A stretch of 64,000 bases of DNA from Streptomyces sp. NBC_01571 (GTDB lineage: Bacteria; Actinomycetota; Actinomycetes; Streptomycetales; Streptomycetaceae). Below are positions 38,612-47,300 of this stretch, in pieces (the stretch's first letter is position 1; every line of letters starts with the position of its first letter). The notes under the pieces are model-generated. The model was not told where the DNA came from. It made no database searches and saw only the letters and a program-made list of their open reading frames with translations. The stretch covers positions 310,001-374,000 of the forward strand of contig NZ_JAPEPZ010000001.1 in NCBI RefSeq assembly GCF_026339875.1. Reading direction: 5' to 3'. A program made the translations under genes and the position numbers.

Positions 38612-40494
38612 GTGCGCCTCCAGGGATTGGCGAGCGGATCGAACAGGCCCAGCGGGATGACCTTCGCGATCTCGGTGCCGGCCTCGTCGTCGGGCACGGG
38701 CTCGGCCGCCGTCGGTTCAGGGACCGGCCGATCGGTGACAGTGGCCCGGGTGCGGGCGGCGACGCGCCGGTCCCGCTTCGAGCGTGTGGCCGGGCGGTCA
38801 TTCTCAGCGGCGGGGCCGTCGTGGGCCCGCCGCAGCAGGGCAGCGGCGGCCTCGGCGATCTGTTCCTCGGTCCCGCCCGGGACCTGTTCGCGAGCGTGGT
38901 CCCAGGCCATCTCGCCGAACGGGACGCCGACGCGGTGCAGGTGTTTCCAGAACACCGTGATCCATCGGGCCGGTTCGCTGCGGCGGTCGCGTACCCAGAT
39001 CCGGGAGACGTCGTAGGGGTCGTAGTGGATCTCCCACAGACCCTTCTTCTCCACCACCCCGGAGTGCTGGCGACGCAACGGGGTCAGCTCACCGTCGTCG
39101 TATGTGCGGTGGTTGATCCGGATGCCGTAGGAGTTGATCGCTTGCCAGCGTTCGGGCAGCAACTCGACGTAGTCCTCGCCACTGAACGGGGCCGGAACGT
39201 AGCCGCACGACTCCAGCAGCATCGCGTACTTCTCGTTCGGCGTGAACGCGCGCTTCGGTGAGTCCGGATCCCGCAGCGCGTCGTGCGGGCGGTTCTGCCA
39301 GATGACGATCCACTCGTCCAACAGACCCTGGAGTTCGGGCAGGGACCACAGCGGTCCGTTCTCCAGGCCCCGCCCCCGGCGGTCCACCGACCGGCCGGTG
39401 TAACCCGCGACGAACTGTGCGAACAAGGTGGCCACCGAACCCAGCGTCTTCTCGATCGCACCCTTCTCGAAAGGCGACGCCTTGTGAGTCGGCTGGAGAC
39501 TGATGCCCAAGTAGCGGCAGGACGCGCGGAAGTTGTTCGAGATGAAGACCTTGCCGTGGTCGCAGACGATCGTGTCCGGCACGATCACCGGCCGCGCAGC
39601 TGCGTGCTCCAGCCGCTCGTCCAAAGCCAGCAGCCGACGGTGCGGCATCACCGACCTCGACATCCGCAGGGCATCCGACCAGCCGGGACGCATCATCTCC
39701 GGGGTGATGCTCCGGGCCAGAAGGGCAGAAGCGTCGGCAGCCTTCGTCGTCGGCCGCAGCACCGCAGCGGCGAGTGACCTGGTCGCCAGGTCGATCATGG
39801 CGGTCAGTTCGACCTTCTCGGCGATGCCGTCGTCGAGACGCACCAGGACGTCCAGCGGCGTGGAGTCGATCTGCATCCACTCGCCCGGCGCGCAGGCCGG
39901 CACTTCCCCGAACGGGCCAGCCGGACGCGCGTTCACCGAACGGCGCGTGGTCGCCGATCCCGTCGCATGAGTGCCGGTGGCCAGCCTGTCGAACAGCCGG
40001 TAGAGCGTGCGCTCGGACGGCACCTCGACACCTTCCGCGTCCTCGTGCGCGGCCAGGATCTGTGTCGTCCGCCAGACCACGAAGCCGATCGTCTTCGACG
40101 ACGCCTCGGCGGTCTCCTCGATCGCCTCCCGCATCGCCTCGACCACCGCCGGAGAGATCCGGCCGAAGGACGGCATCTGCTTGGCCGACCGGCCGTCGGC
40201 CAGTCCGACCAGCCCGTCGCGCTGGTAGCGCTGGCGCCGCTGCTTGATCCCGCTGGCCGACATCGCGTGCCCCGCCGCCGTCAACTCAGCAGCCTTGGCC
40301 CGCTCCCGCTGAGCCAGCGAGTTCCGTTGCGGATCGAACTCCGGCCGTGGCGCCGTCCCCGCAGGAGCATCCGGCGGCAAGCCGTCCAGCACCTCCAGAA
40401 TGTGCCTCTCCCACCAGCGGGCCTGTTCAGCGGCGGTCTGCGGGAACTCCGCGATCCTGCCCGTCGGAGGCACCCGCCGCCCTCTCCCCGTCAC
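38608..40494 (-). CDS. tniA: TniA/TnsB-like DDE transposase
   Basis: 628 residues. N-terminal helix-turn-helix domains (residues 60-170), the rve/Mu-type catalytic core with Asp210 (EWMQIDSTPLD), Asp312 (IVCDHGKVF) and Glu348 (EKGAIEKT), then the Mu-transposase C-terminal beta-barrel (YGIRINHRTYDDGEL) and an acidic tail for TniB contact. Cuts and joins the 3' transposon ends. All catalytic residues are present. Confidence 0.9.
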   Translation of the reverse strand: MTGRGRRVPPTGRIAEFPQTAAEQARWWERHILEVLDGLPPDAPAGTAPRPEFDPQRNSLAQRERAKAAELTAAGHAMSASGIKQRRQRYQRDGLVGLADGRSAKQMPSFGRISPAVVEAMREAIEETAEASSKTIGFVVWRTTQILAAHEDAEGVEVPSERTLYRLFDRLATGTHATGSATTRRSVNARPAGPFGEVPACAPGEWMQIDSTPLDVLVRLDDGIAEKVELTAMIDLATRSLAAAVLRPTTKAADASALLARSITPEMMRPGWSDALRMSRSVMPHRRLLALDERLEHAAARPVIVPDTIVCDHGKVFISNNFRASCRYLGISLQPTHKASPFEKGAIEKTLGSVATLFAQFVAGYTGRSVDRRGRGLENGPLWSLPELQGLLDEWIVIWQNRPHDALRDPDSPKRAFTPNEKYAMLLESCGYVPAPFSGEDYVELLPERWQAINSYGIRINHRTYDDGELTPLRRQHSGVVEKKGLWEIHYDPYDVSRIWVRDRRSEPARWITVFWKHLHRVGVPFGEMAWDHAREQVPGGTEEQIAEAAAALLRRAHDGPAAENDRPATRSKRDRRVAARTRATVTDRPVPEPTAAEPVPDDEAGTEIAKVIPLGLFDPLANPWRRT

Positions 40495-41273
40495 CGGCCA
40501 CCTCCGTCCGCCAGGCGCACGATGGTCGACGGCCCCAGTAACTCGACCGCCAGTCCCTCGGCGGCCACCTCCTGGAGCCAGAGGAGATGAAACAAGACGG
40601 GAAGCGTCTCAAGCCGGTCGCCGACGGCATCGGCGCCGGCCATCAACGGGACCGGAGCCGCGAGAACCTCCCGCAGCCGGTCCACGACCGGGCCACGCAG
40701 ACACCGCGGGTGCCGGTAGCGCGACAGCCACCGCACATTCGCCAGCAGCACCGCATCCGGCACCCCGACCCGCTCGAAGCCCCATCCGGCCTGGTGGCAG
40801 GCCATGCGTGTCGCCTCGAACGCCTCCATGTCCTTCGGGTCGATCCGCTCATCAGCGCGGACATCGACGACCACCGCCGAACCATCCGCGCGGCGCACAA
40901 AGTAGTCCGGAGCGTGCCGACGCTCACGCTCGCCGTCGTGCCAATACAGCCAGAACGGCTGCGAGGCGATCCCCACCACCCTGGGATCGAAGTCCATCAG
41001 CAGCAGCCGGTCCCGCTCCAGCCATGACTCGAACCCGACATGCCGACCGGTCGTCGCCGCCCAGTACCAGCCCGAGAAGTGACGCTCACCACGCGACCAC
41101 CGGAACGGCCGTACCGCAGCCACGTCCTCGAACCGGGACGTCGCACAGTCCAGCAGCGGACGTCGCCGACGCTCGCGTACGGCATCCACGTACGACAGCT
41201 CGACGTACGGCTCCGCAAGATTCACCCTGACCGGTACGGCCACCCAGCACCCCCAGCACCCCCAGCACGTCAC
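40491..41273 (-). CDS. tnsA: TnsA-like endonuclease subunit
   Basis: About 260 residues from a GTG at 41273; GTG codons slightly downstream (VAVPVRV) are alternatives, and the Trp/Cys-rich first ten residues come from a short GGGTGCTGG tandem repeat, so they may not be translated. The nuclease domain has Glu82 (HVGFESWLE), Asp123 (HAPDYFV) and, in the third position, VVVDVRA: the Lys of the PD-(D/E)xK site is Arg139. TnsA nicks 5' ends to give cut-and-paste movement; the Arg may be a family variant or a weakening change. 4-bp overlap with tniA. Confidence 0.78.
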   Translation of the reverse strand: MTCWGCWGCWVAVPVRVNLAEPYVELSYVDAVRERRRRPLLDCATSRFEDVAAVRPFRWSRGERHFSGWYWAATTGRHVGFESWLERDRLLLMDFDPRVVGIASQPFWLYWHDGERERRHAPDYFVRRADGSAVVVDVRADERIDPKDMEAFEATRMACHQAGWGFERVGVPDAVLLANVRWLSRYRHPRCLRGPVVDRLREVLAAPVPLMAGADAVGDRLETLPVLFHLLWLQEVAAEGLAVELLGPSTIVRLADGGGR

Positions 41274-41278
41274 CTCGT

Positions 41279-41354
41279 ACGACTAGGTTCGCTGGCAAGG
41301 AAGGCGAAACGACTGGGTTCGCTGTCAAACGCCTCGATTGGATGACAGCGGACA
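41279..41354. repeat. Transposon right-end repeats (probable TnsB sites)
   Basis: ACGACTAGGTTCGCTGGCA at 41279 and ACGACTGGGTTCGCTGTCA at 41309, a 30-bp period, then the inverted TGACAGCGGACA at 41343. They lie directly upstream of tnsA, where a Tn7-like end is expected. Confidence 0.65.
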
Positions 41355-41473
41355 CGGGTTGGGGAGTCATCCGGGGTCAGTCGTCATGATCGATGTCGAT
41401 GAGATTGGATGTCACTGCGAGGGGCGTCCGTCCTTGGACGATCTTCAGCCCAGGGGTTCGAGGGAGAGGAATC

Positions 41474-42115
41474 ATGACGCTGGGTGCGGTGCTGTTTGAC
41501 GTGGACGGAGTCCTGCTCGACTCGACGGAGGCGCATCGGCGTGTGTGGGACGCCTGGGCGGGCCTGCGGGGCCTGAACGCCGATGCTGTTTGGCCGTTGA
41601 CCTTTGGTCGGCGTCCAGAGGACACGGTGCGGCTTGCGGCGCCGGAACTGGATCCGTCGCAGGAGCGCCTGGTGCTCGACCAGCTCCTGGAGCAGCAGCA
41701 TGCCTTTCCGGCGGTCGACGGCGCCGTCGAGCTGTTGTTGGGACTGCCCGGAGACGCTTGGGCCATCGTGACCTCGGGCGACCGGGTATCCGTGCATGCC
41801 CGGTTCGCGGCGGCTGACCTTCCCCTGCCGCGGGTTCACGTCTATGGGGGCGATGTGGTGCAAGCCAAGCCTGCGCCCGAGTGCTATCTGAAGGCGGCCG
41901 CCGCTCTCGGCCTGGATCCGTCAGCCTGTCTGGTCGTGGAGGACGCGCCGGCCGGAGTGGCTGCCGGGAAGGCGGCAGGGTGTCGGGTCGCTGGGTTCAC
42001 TTCAACGCATGACCGGGACGGTCTGCATCCCGCGGATCTGTTCTTCGACACCCACGCGGACACGGCCGCCTATCTGCAGGCGGCAGGACTGTTGTCGACC
42101 GGCTCCCTGGCCTAG
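41474..42115 (+). CDS. HAD-family phosphatase (beta-phosphoglucomutase-like)
   Basis: 213 residues; GGAGAGG lies about 5 bases before the ATG. HAD motif I LFDVDGVLLDS (Asp10, Asp12), motif II IVTSGD, motif III Lys in VVQAKPAPECYL, and motif IV VVEDAPAGVAAGKAAG are complete. The small cap is inserted after motif I. Sugar-phosphate phosphatase or mutase activity is expected; substrate unknown. It sits just outside the Tn7-like right end. Confidence 0.88.
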   Translation: MTLGAVLFDVDGVLLDSTEAHRRVWDAWAGLRGLNADAVWPLTFGRRPEDTVRLAAPELDPSQERLVLDQLLEQQHAFPAVDGAVELLLGLPGDAWAIVTSGDRVSVHARFAAADLPLPRVHVYGGDVVQAKPAPECYLKAAAALGLDPSACLVVEDAPAGVAAGKAAGCRVAGFTSTHDRDGLHPADLFFDTHADTAAYLQAAGLLSTGSLA

Positions 42116-42129
42116 AACGACCGACGGTC

Positions 42130-42279
42130 AGCTCTTCCCGCCCAGGTCAGCTGGACCATTCGGCTTGTGTACGGGTGCAGGTCCTCGGCGACCTCGGCGA
42201 TCGTCTTGCCGGTCTCCGTGACGATCCGCACAGCCCCCTCACGGAACTCCGGATCGAACTTCCGTCGCTTCTCCGCCAT
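42130..42279 (-). pseudogene. IS3-family orfA fragment
   Basis: MAEKRRKFDPEFREGAVRIV TETGKTIAEVAEDL is the N-terminal HTH of an IS3-type OrfA. It then runs into unrelated codons (HPYTSRMVQL) and stops near the HAD gene end. No orfB follows. Confidence 0.75.
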
Positions 42280-42317
42280 GACTCCCAACTTCCCCTGCAG
42301 TTACGGTCTTCACGCTA

Positions 42318-42495
42318 CGAGGAGAGGGACACCTGAAAGTGCCGCGCACGTACGTCGAACGACGGCGAGGCCAGGAACTGTGTGCCGTACAGCCAAAGCT
42401 CGGGTACGTGTCTCGGGAACCAGTGCCCCCGGGCCGCGACGCTGGCGCCGGAGCGGGTCGAGCAGCTGTCCAAGGCCGGGATGCGGCGGGTGTAG
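42318..42495 (+). pseudogene. Helicase-associated domain fragment
   Basis: One frame reads GEGHLKVPRTYVERRRGQEL ... KLGYVSREPV, and after a frame change APERVEQLSKAGMRRV and a stop. GHLxVP...KLGxWVS...L(T/A)PERxxxLxxxGM is the repeat pattern of the helicase-associated domain in actinobacterial DEAD-box proteins. Only one repeat remains. Confidence 0.45.
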
Positions 42496-42566
42496 CGAGC
42501 GCAATGATGTGAGTGCCGTTCGCCCCACCGCGGGGTGCGTTGGCCGGACTACAGTCTCGACACAGA

Positions 42567-42600
42567 GCAGGGCTGCGCAGCGACAGCTGCGCAGCCCTGC
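42567..42600 (-). terminator. Terminator downstream of the cold-shock gene
   Basis: Perfect 14-bp stem GCAGGGCTGCGCAG / CTGCGCAGCCCTGC with the loop CGACAG. 37 bp after the cspA-like stop on the minus strand. It could act in both directions. Confidence 0.75.
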
Positions 42601-42637
42601 TTCGGTACGCCTCAGATCCCGCCGGCTGCGGCGAGGG

Positions 42638-42841
42638 TCAGGCCGGGTTGATGTTCTCGGCCTGGGGGCCCTTCTGGCCCTGGGTGACGTCGAACGTCAC
42701 GACCTGTCCCTCCTGGAGCTCACGGAAGCCCGAGGAGTTGATCGCGGAGTAGTGGGCGAAGACATCCGGGCCGCCGCCGTCCTGGGCGATGAAGCCGAAG
42801 CCCTTCTCCGCGTTGAACCACTTCACAGTTCCCGTAGCCAT
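42638..42841 (-). CDS. CspA-family cold-shock protein
   Basis: 67 residues: [20 protein letters not shown] has RNP1 (KGFGFI), and DVFAHYSAI has RNP2. The C-terminal [17 protein letters not shown] is typical. Single-stranded nucleic-acid chaperone in the cytosol. A long leader (to about 42960) precedes the ATG, as usual for cold-regulated mRNAs. A MerR-type gene lies upstream on the same strand, a pairing common in Streptomyces. Confidence 0.95.
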   Translation of the reverse strand: MATGTVKWFNAEKGFGFIAQDGGGPDVFAHYSAINSSGFRELQEGQVVTFDVTQGQKGPQAENINPA

Positions 42842-43092
42842 GTCGTATGCCTTCCAGTCGATGAACGCCTCCCACTCCATGTGGAAGGCGGAGGTGATCG
42901 CCCTGGTTCCTGCGGCACAGCACAGCAAAAAACACCCACCCCAAAGGCGGGGGTAAAGGGAACTTCCGAACCACGACAGCTGACCCAGACGCTACAGGCT
43001 CACAACACCCCGTCACCAGAGGAAACGGGTACACGTCACGACTTGGACCAGGCGCGCAGGACCGCCGAGGACAGGCAGGCGCGCGCCCTATC

Positions 43093-43431
43093 TCAAGCCG
43101 CGGCTGTTGGGTTCGACAATTCGGCGGCGCGGCGGTGTTCGGCGTTGATGCGCTGGGCTTCCTCGAGCTGGTCTTCGAGGATGACGATGCGGCAGGCGGC
43201 CTCGATCGGTGTGCCCTGGTCGACGAGTTCGCGGGCGCGGGCGGCGATGCGCAGTTGGTAGCGGGAGTAGCGGCGGTGTCCGCCGGCGGAGCGCAGCGGG
43301 GTGATGAGGCGGGCTTCGCCGATGGCGCGGAGGAAGCCCTGGGTGGTGCCGAGCATCTCGGCGGCCCGGCCCATCGTGTAAGCGGGGTAGTCGTCGTCGT
43401 CGAGACGGCCGTACGAGTCGTCTGCTGTCAT
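43093..43431 (-). CDS. MerR-type small regulator next to the cold-shock gene
   Basis: 112 residues. YTMGRAAEMLGTTQGFLRAI GEARLITPLRSAGGHRRYSR is the MerR winged-helix with its wing (GGHRRYS), then a helical region (VDQGTPIEAACRIVILEDQL) that would form the dimer coil; there is no effector domain. Probable regulator of the downstream cold-shock gene or of itself. The RBS GAGAGGTGCG precedes the ATG. Confidence 0.88.
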   Translation of the reverse strand: MTADDSYGRLDDDDYPAYTMGRAAEMLGTTQGFLRAIGEARLITPLRSAGGHRRYSRYQLRIAARARELVDQGTPIEAACRIVILEDQLEEAQRINAEHRRAAELSNPTAAA

Positions 43432-43456
43432 CGCACCTCTCTGTGGAACGCGTGGA

Positions 43457-43487
43457 GGGGCCCCGGCGCTCGTTGCGCCAGGGCCCC
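43457..43487. terminator. Hairpin upstream of the MerR gene
   Basis: GGGGCCCCGGCGC, loop TCGTT, GCGCCAGGGCCCC. It lies in the 5' region of the MerR gene, so it may end a transcript arriving from the right, or act in the leader. Confidence 0.45.
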
Positions 43488-44409
43488 GAAGGAACTGCTA
43501 CACCATCTGCCGGCCCTGATATCGCGCCGGCCTTCTGTTTCCGCACGCCCGCCCGGGAGAGGACGGGGAATGCGGGGATCGCGGTTGCTCGACCGGAGAC
43601 CACCTCACTATCGATGTCCTGCGGTACCCGGGCTCAACACTCACGCCCGGGCGATCCTGATGGCGCTCGGCTCCTCCGTTCCATCCCTCTGGGATCAATC
43701 ACTTACCAAACGGGAACTGCGTACTGCTGGTGATGCGAACCGCACAGTGGCCTGTCACAGCGCCACTCTTCGGCAGCCAGCCCCGTCGCCCGTCCTGCAT
43801 CTGCTCTGGCTTAGAACCCCACTGCCGAACCTCCCGGTGCGCGCGCCCGCAGCCGACGCCTTCACCGAGGTACCGCTTACTGACTTCACTGCTGGGTACC
43901 ACGAACTGCACTTACGGGTGGTGCCACTGCGGTCCTGCTCACGGCGGCCCCTGATCACTGCGGGCCACCCGGTCCGGTTGTCAGCCCCGTCGCCGTCCTG
44001 CAACAACCCTGGCTCCGAAACTCCACCACCGCACCGTCCTGCGCACTGCAACTACATGCTGCTACCTGGCAGTTCGTGTCTGCCGGGTCCTGCTGTCTTC
44101 CTGGCTACGAGAGAAACCATAACCAAGCCACCGCCCAATGTCTACTCCAGCCAACATAGATTTCCGCACGGCCCGTGAGAAGGTAATCGAGCTCGAACAA
44201 CCACGGCCGCTCCCCCGGCACCGCCGCGGCGCAACACAGGGAGCAGTGCGAGCCGCGCCGGTTTCAGGTCGGTACCCTCACCGGCCGTCGTACCCCGTGG
44301 ACGCGAGCCGGGACGGGCTGCCGGGCGCCCGCTGCGCCGGACGCCGATCCGGCCCGGCACGATCTATGGCGACGTCACCGTCCGATCCCGACAGCGGAGA
44401 GAGAGTTCC
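43488..44409. other. Gene-poor region with imperfect direct repeats
   Basis: About 920 bp. CAGCCCCGTCGCCCGTCCTG (43778) and CAGCCCCGTCGCCGTCCTGC (43982) head two loosely similar segments (GTCCTGCA, CTGGCT, GAA ... CCCAC). The sequence is rich in CTG/CCT and less GC-biased than its surroundings. No protein family is found in any frame. It could be a decayed gene or a non-coding transcript; nothing firm. Confidence 0.35.
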
Positions 44410-45177
44410 GTGGCCAGCGAACCGAGCCCCCAGATGTCAGCTGAGCTCGCGAGGCGGGCGGGCCACTACGCCGCTGCTGTCGCCGAGTGCCTCCTGGAAG
44501 CGGATCTGCCGGTGACCGGGATTCAGAGTTGCGGTCCCTGGCGCGACACGGACGGCGAGTACCTCGACGTCGAGGCCGGCATCTCGTTCACGCAGGCATT
44601 CCAGGACCGGCATGGCGGGGGCGACTGCGGGCTCCACTGGGCGGGCACGTCCGGCTGGTGTCTCTACACGGCCGACAAAGAGGACCGGTACCTGTCCGGT
44701 GTCCGGTGGCCCGGAGCCGGCCTGCTTCCCGAGCCCCGGCTCGTCACGGCCTTCGTCGACGCTTTCCGTCTCGACCCGGGCGGGGCCGGCAGCGGCGAAC
44801 AGCCGTCCTACCGACAGGAGGGCCACGACTTCCCCACGCTGCTGGACAGCCTGGCCCCCTACCTTCCCGCCCAGCCCTACCTGTTCGAGGAACCCCAGAT
44901 CCGCTTCGCCGACCTGCACAGGTGCGCCTACGAAAACCGCGTGCGCCGGGCGCTCGTCTCCCGCGCCTCCGACCCCCTGACCCACCTGTACCTCCGCCAG
45001 GGCGAGCTCACAGCCCTCCTGCACATGCTCGAGTACACCGAAAGCACCAACCCCAGTGCTCTCAACAGACTGCTGGCCGCCGACCTCAGCGCCCGCGCAG
45101 GCCGGCCCCCTGAAGCCGCAGAAACACACAAGAGGGCCCTCCAGGAAGCGGACCACCGCCGCCGACAAGAACCATGA
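44410..45177 (+). CDS. Hypothetical Streptomyces protein
   Basis: 255 residues from a GTG (44410) preceded by GGAGAGAGAG. The first 110 residues look like a compact domain (GHYAAAVAECLLEADLPVTG, GLHWAGTSGWCLYTADKEDR, GAGLLPEPRLVTAFVDAFRL), resembling the DUF6292-type proteins of actinobacteria, but this is recall, not proof. The second half is helical (VRRALVSRASDPLTHLYLRQ, RPPEAAETHKRALQEADHRR). No signal peptide. Function unknown. Confidence 0.65.
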   Translation: MASEPSPQMSAELARRAGHYAAAVAECLLEADLPVTGIQSCGPWRDTDGEYLDVEAGISFTQAFQDRHGGGDCGLHWAGTSGWCLYTADKEDRYLSGVRWPGAGLLPEPRLVTAFVDAFRLDPGGAGSGEQPSYRQEGHDFPTLLDSLAPYLPAQPYLFEEPQIRFADLHRCAYENRVRRALVSRASDPLTHLYLRQGELTALLHMLEYTESTNPSALNRLLAADLSARAGRPPEAAETHKRALQEADHRRRQEP

Positions 45178-45268
45178 CCCCCAGGCGGGCAGCGAAGAGG
45201 CAAACGCGGCGGTCGCCGCCGCTCTCTACGCCGCCTCGACAGCCTTCTCCAGGTACTCCCTCGCGGCC

Positions 45269-45424
45269 CTAGCCTTTGGGCAGCTCGGCCCACACGCGTG
45301 CGGCCATCTCATCGGCCTCGTCCTGTGGGGTCCCCGCCTGCACCAGGATGATCCCGCAGGACTGGTCCGGGAATGTGACCTCCCGCATCTCCGTACCCAG
45401 CGAGCCCATCGGCTTATCCGACAT
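45269..45424 (-). CDS. Small hypothetical protein (51 aa)
   Basis: MSDKPMGSLGTEMREVTFPD ... GIILVQAGTPQDEADEMAAR VWAELPKG. GGGAGG lies 6 bases before the ATG. Acidic, short, apparently complete. Converges on the 44410-45177 gene. No family known. Confidence 0.6.
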   Translation of the reverse strand: MSDKPMGSLGTEMREVTFPDQSCGIILVQAGTPQDEADEMAARVWAELPKG

Positions 45425-45834
45425 GGCGGCCTCCCTTCGACGGCTGCCGCCCAGGCTAAAGGGAAAACACACACAAGACGAGGACCCTCCACCCGACGGA
45501 CTACAACCCAGGTGTCAAAGCCAACAACCGGGGATGCAGGCTGCTGCCCGCGGCCGCTCGCTGTAGAAATGGGCGATGACCGTGTGCGGGAACAGCTTCG
45601 ACGGCACAGCACCCAAGGCGTTCAGCCGCCCTGCGCCCGAGGGGACCGTCGACGTCGCGCTCTGCACAACGGCGTCCGCCGACGCGGTGGTCGCCACGCA
45701 CCCAGAGGCCGAACCGGAGGACGAGCCGAACGGCGCGCCCGCCTGAGGCAGAGCACCGCGTCGCACCGCGGGTGCGCAGGCGACAGCACACACCGGGCCG
45801 CCCGATGAGCAACCGACGTCCCGGACCGGCCAGT
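45425..45834. other. Gap, no supportable gene
   Basis: About 410 bp; long open frames on the minus strand exist only because of base composition. No repeat noticed in this part. Confidence 0.35.
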
Positions 45835-46009
45835 TGCGCAGCAAGCCGCTGCGCAAGGCGTCGACAAGCCCCGGTCACGGCAACCACGCCCGGCGACGCG
45901 CAGGGACTGCGCACTGCCGTACCCCGACCACAGGCCCGACCATGGCAGGTCGCAGCGTTGCGCAGCCCATGCGCACCGGCCTGCGCAATCAGTCCGGTGG
46001 GACTGCGCA
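45835..46009. repeat. Cluster of seven TGCGCA palindromes
   Basis: TGCGCA occurs at 45835, 45850, 45908, 45959, 45970, 45982 and 46004. Extended sites are TTGCGCAGC or its complement GCTGCGCAA, and variants (ACTGCGCAA, CCTGCGCAA). In 70% GC DNA a 175-bp stretch would be expected to hold far less than one. This suggests a multi-site binding region for a DNA-binding protein, or a replication/partition type iteron; function unknown. Confidence 0.55.
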
Positions 46010-46361
46010 ACGGCCGGATGAAGGCAGTGCGCTCACCCGGTGTGAGCCGTGGTGAGGCCACACCAGAGCCCACACCACACGCCGGACGACCCTGCCCTCG
46101 TTCGGCGGCGGGACGCAATGCACCGCCAGGTGGAAGGGATCCGGGGTGACCTGGACGCTGCCCGAGCCGATGCTCACCACGCCCGACCTACGGCCGGGAT
46201 GGGCAGGCGAGCCGAAATGGGACGGTTCTCCAGACACCTCGTGATGTCTCATTCGGGTCCGTCCGCAGCGGCCGGGGAAGGGCGGCAAGTCGGGCTTCCA
46301 GGAAGAGGCGCGACGCGTGCCACTCAGCGGCAGCCCGGCACTGCCCGGGAGAGCACTGTGG
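46010..46361. other. Gap between TGCGCA cluster and PP2C pseudogene
   Basis: About 350 bp with no gene I can support. Frames on both strands lack starts with RBS and known families. Confidence 0.35.
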
Positions 46362-47059
46362 TCACGGCTGCTGCTTTGCGCGGCCGGCTGAGGCTTGTTG
46401 GGCGTCCGCGCCGGAGCTGACGTGTCGTTGGGCCTCCTGGGGGCCGTGCCAGTCCAGGCACATCACGGTGGCATCGTCTTCGAGCCTGCCGCCGGCAGCG
46501 TCACGGACCGCGGACGTCAGCATCAACCAGTGCCTGGTCGGCGCGGTGGGCCTGTTCGGCCAGGTCGGCTCCGGCGCGGCGGGCGCCGCGCCGAGCGCTC
46601 ACCAGGACCGTGGCGGCCAGGGCGGCGTCGATGTCGTGGCCCATGGGGTCGGTCACGGACACGTGCAGCGTGTCCCGGTCCAGGGTGTAGCCGAAGGTGT
46701 CGCCGCTGAGGTCCCCGGAGGGCTCCAGGCTCCCGCACAATGTGAACTGCGCGGCCTCGCACGACAGCGACAGGGGGAGCAGCTGGTACTGGATCTCCGC
46801 TGCGAGGGTGGGCGGTCTGGAACGTTTGCCCCAGGTGTAGAAGTCGGTGAATCGCTCGTTGGCGATCACGATGTAGGCCAGGACATGGGCGGCTTCCCCG
46901 ACCTCATCAAGGATGTCCTCGCCGGGAGCGGCCGGCAGAAGCAGTTCCAACAGCCCGATGGCGTCCCCGGTTGGTGACCGGCCGACCGTGAGCCGGGCCG
47001 CGGCCGCCAGGAACGCCGTGTTCAAGTCGAGGCCGACCGCGAACGGCAGCGGGTCATCT
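46362..47059 (-). pseudogene. PP2C/SpoIIE-type phosphatase with internal deletion
   Basis: The first part encodes VGEAAHVLAYIVIANERFTD FYTWGKRSRP, LAAEIQYQLLPLSLSCEAAQ and GDLSGDTFGYTLDRDTLHVS VTDPMGHDIDAALAATVLV, i.e. the RsbU/SpoIIE catalytic start with metal-binding Asp residues. After ADLAEQAHRADQALVDA it breaks at about 46515; the normal tail AVRDAAGGRLEDDATVMCLD WHGP (with its metal-binding DD) follows in another frame to a stop at 46362. About 90 residues are missing. The 5' end is cut by an IS256 fragment. Anti-anti-sigma phosphatase once; dead now. Confidence 0.75.
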
Positions 47060-47060
47060 G

Positions 47061-47284
47061 CAGCACGAACGCGATCGAGGGCGTCAACGCACGCATCCGC
47101 CGAGCTGTTCGCGCCCGCGGGCACTTCGCCAACGAGGCCGCCGCCCTCAAGTGCATCTACATGGCGCTGACGAGCCTGGACCCGACCGGGAAAGGGCCGC
47201 AAGCGGTGGACCATGCGCTGGAAAACACCCCTCAACGCGTTCCAGATCGCCTTCGAAGGACGCCTGACCCCGAGCAACAACTGA
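47061..47284 (+). pseudogene. IS256-family transposase C-terminal fragment
   Basis: Encodes STNAIEGVNARIRRAVRARG HFANEAAALKCIYMAL TSLDPTGKG, then after a frameshift in GGGAAAGGG the usual end KRWTMRWKTPLNAFQIAFEG RLTPSNN. It contains the catalytic Glu region. Separate from the IS256 copy at 34-36 kb. Confidence 0.85.
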
Positions 47285-47300
47285 CCATCAACAACCAAGA

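Larger units (their letters stand above)
36855..41370 (-). mobile_element. Compact Tn7-like transposon (TnsA-TniA-TniB-TniQ)
   Basis: Four overlapping minus-strand genes encode TnsA-like endonuclease, TniA/TnsB transposase, TniB/TnsC ATPase and TniQ target selector, in this order, with no cargo genes. The right end has two 30-bp-spaced repeats ACGACT(A/G)GGTTCGCTG(G/T)CA at 41279 and 41309 and an inverted partner TGACAGCGGACA at about 41343, probably TnsB binding sites. A weaker related motif (GACAACGAAGTTAGTCGG) lies at 36881 inside the tniQ 3' end. Outer boundaries (about 36855 and 41370) are estimates. No CRISPR effector is attached. Confidence 0.7.

Noticed and set aside
43135..44178. Plus-strand frame of 347 codons
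   Set aside because: It overlaps the MerR gene in antisense and continues through repeat-like sequence without any family resemblance.
45501..46118. Minus-strand frame over the TGCGCA cluster
   Set aside because: Composition is Arg/Ala/Gly-rich with no RBS; the repeated motif argues against a coding origin.
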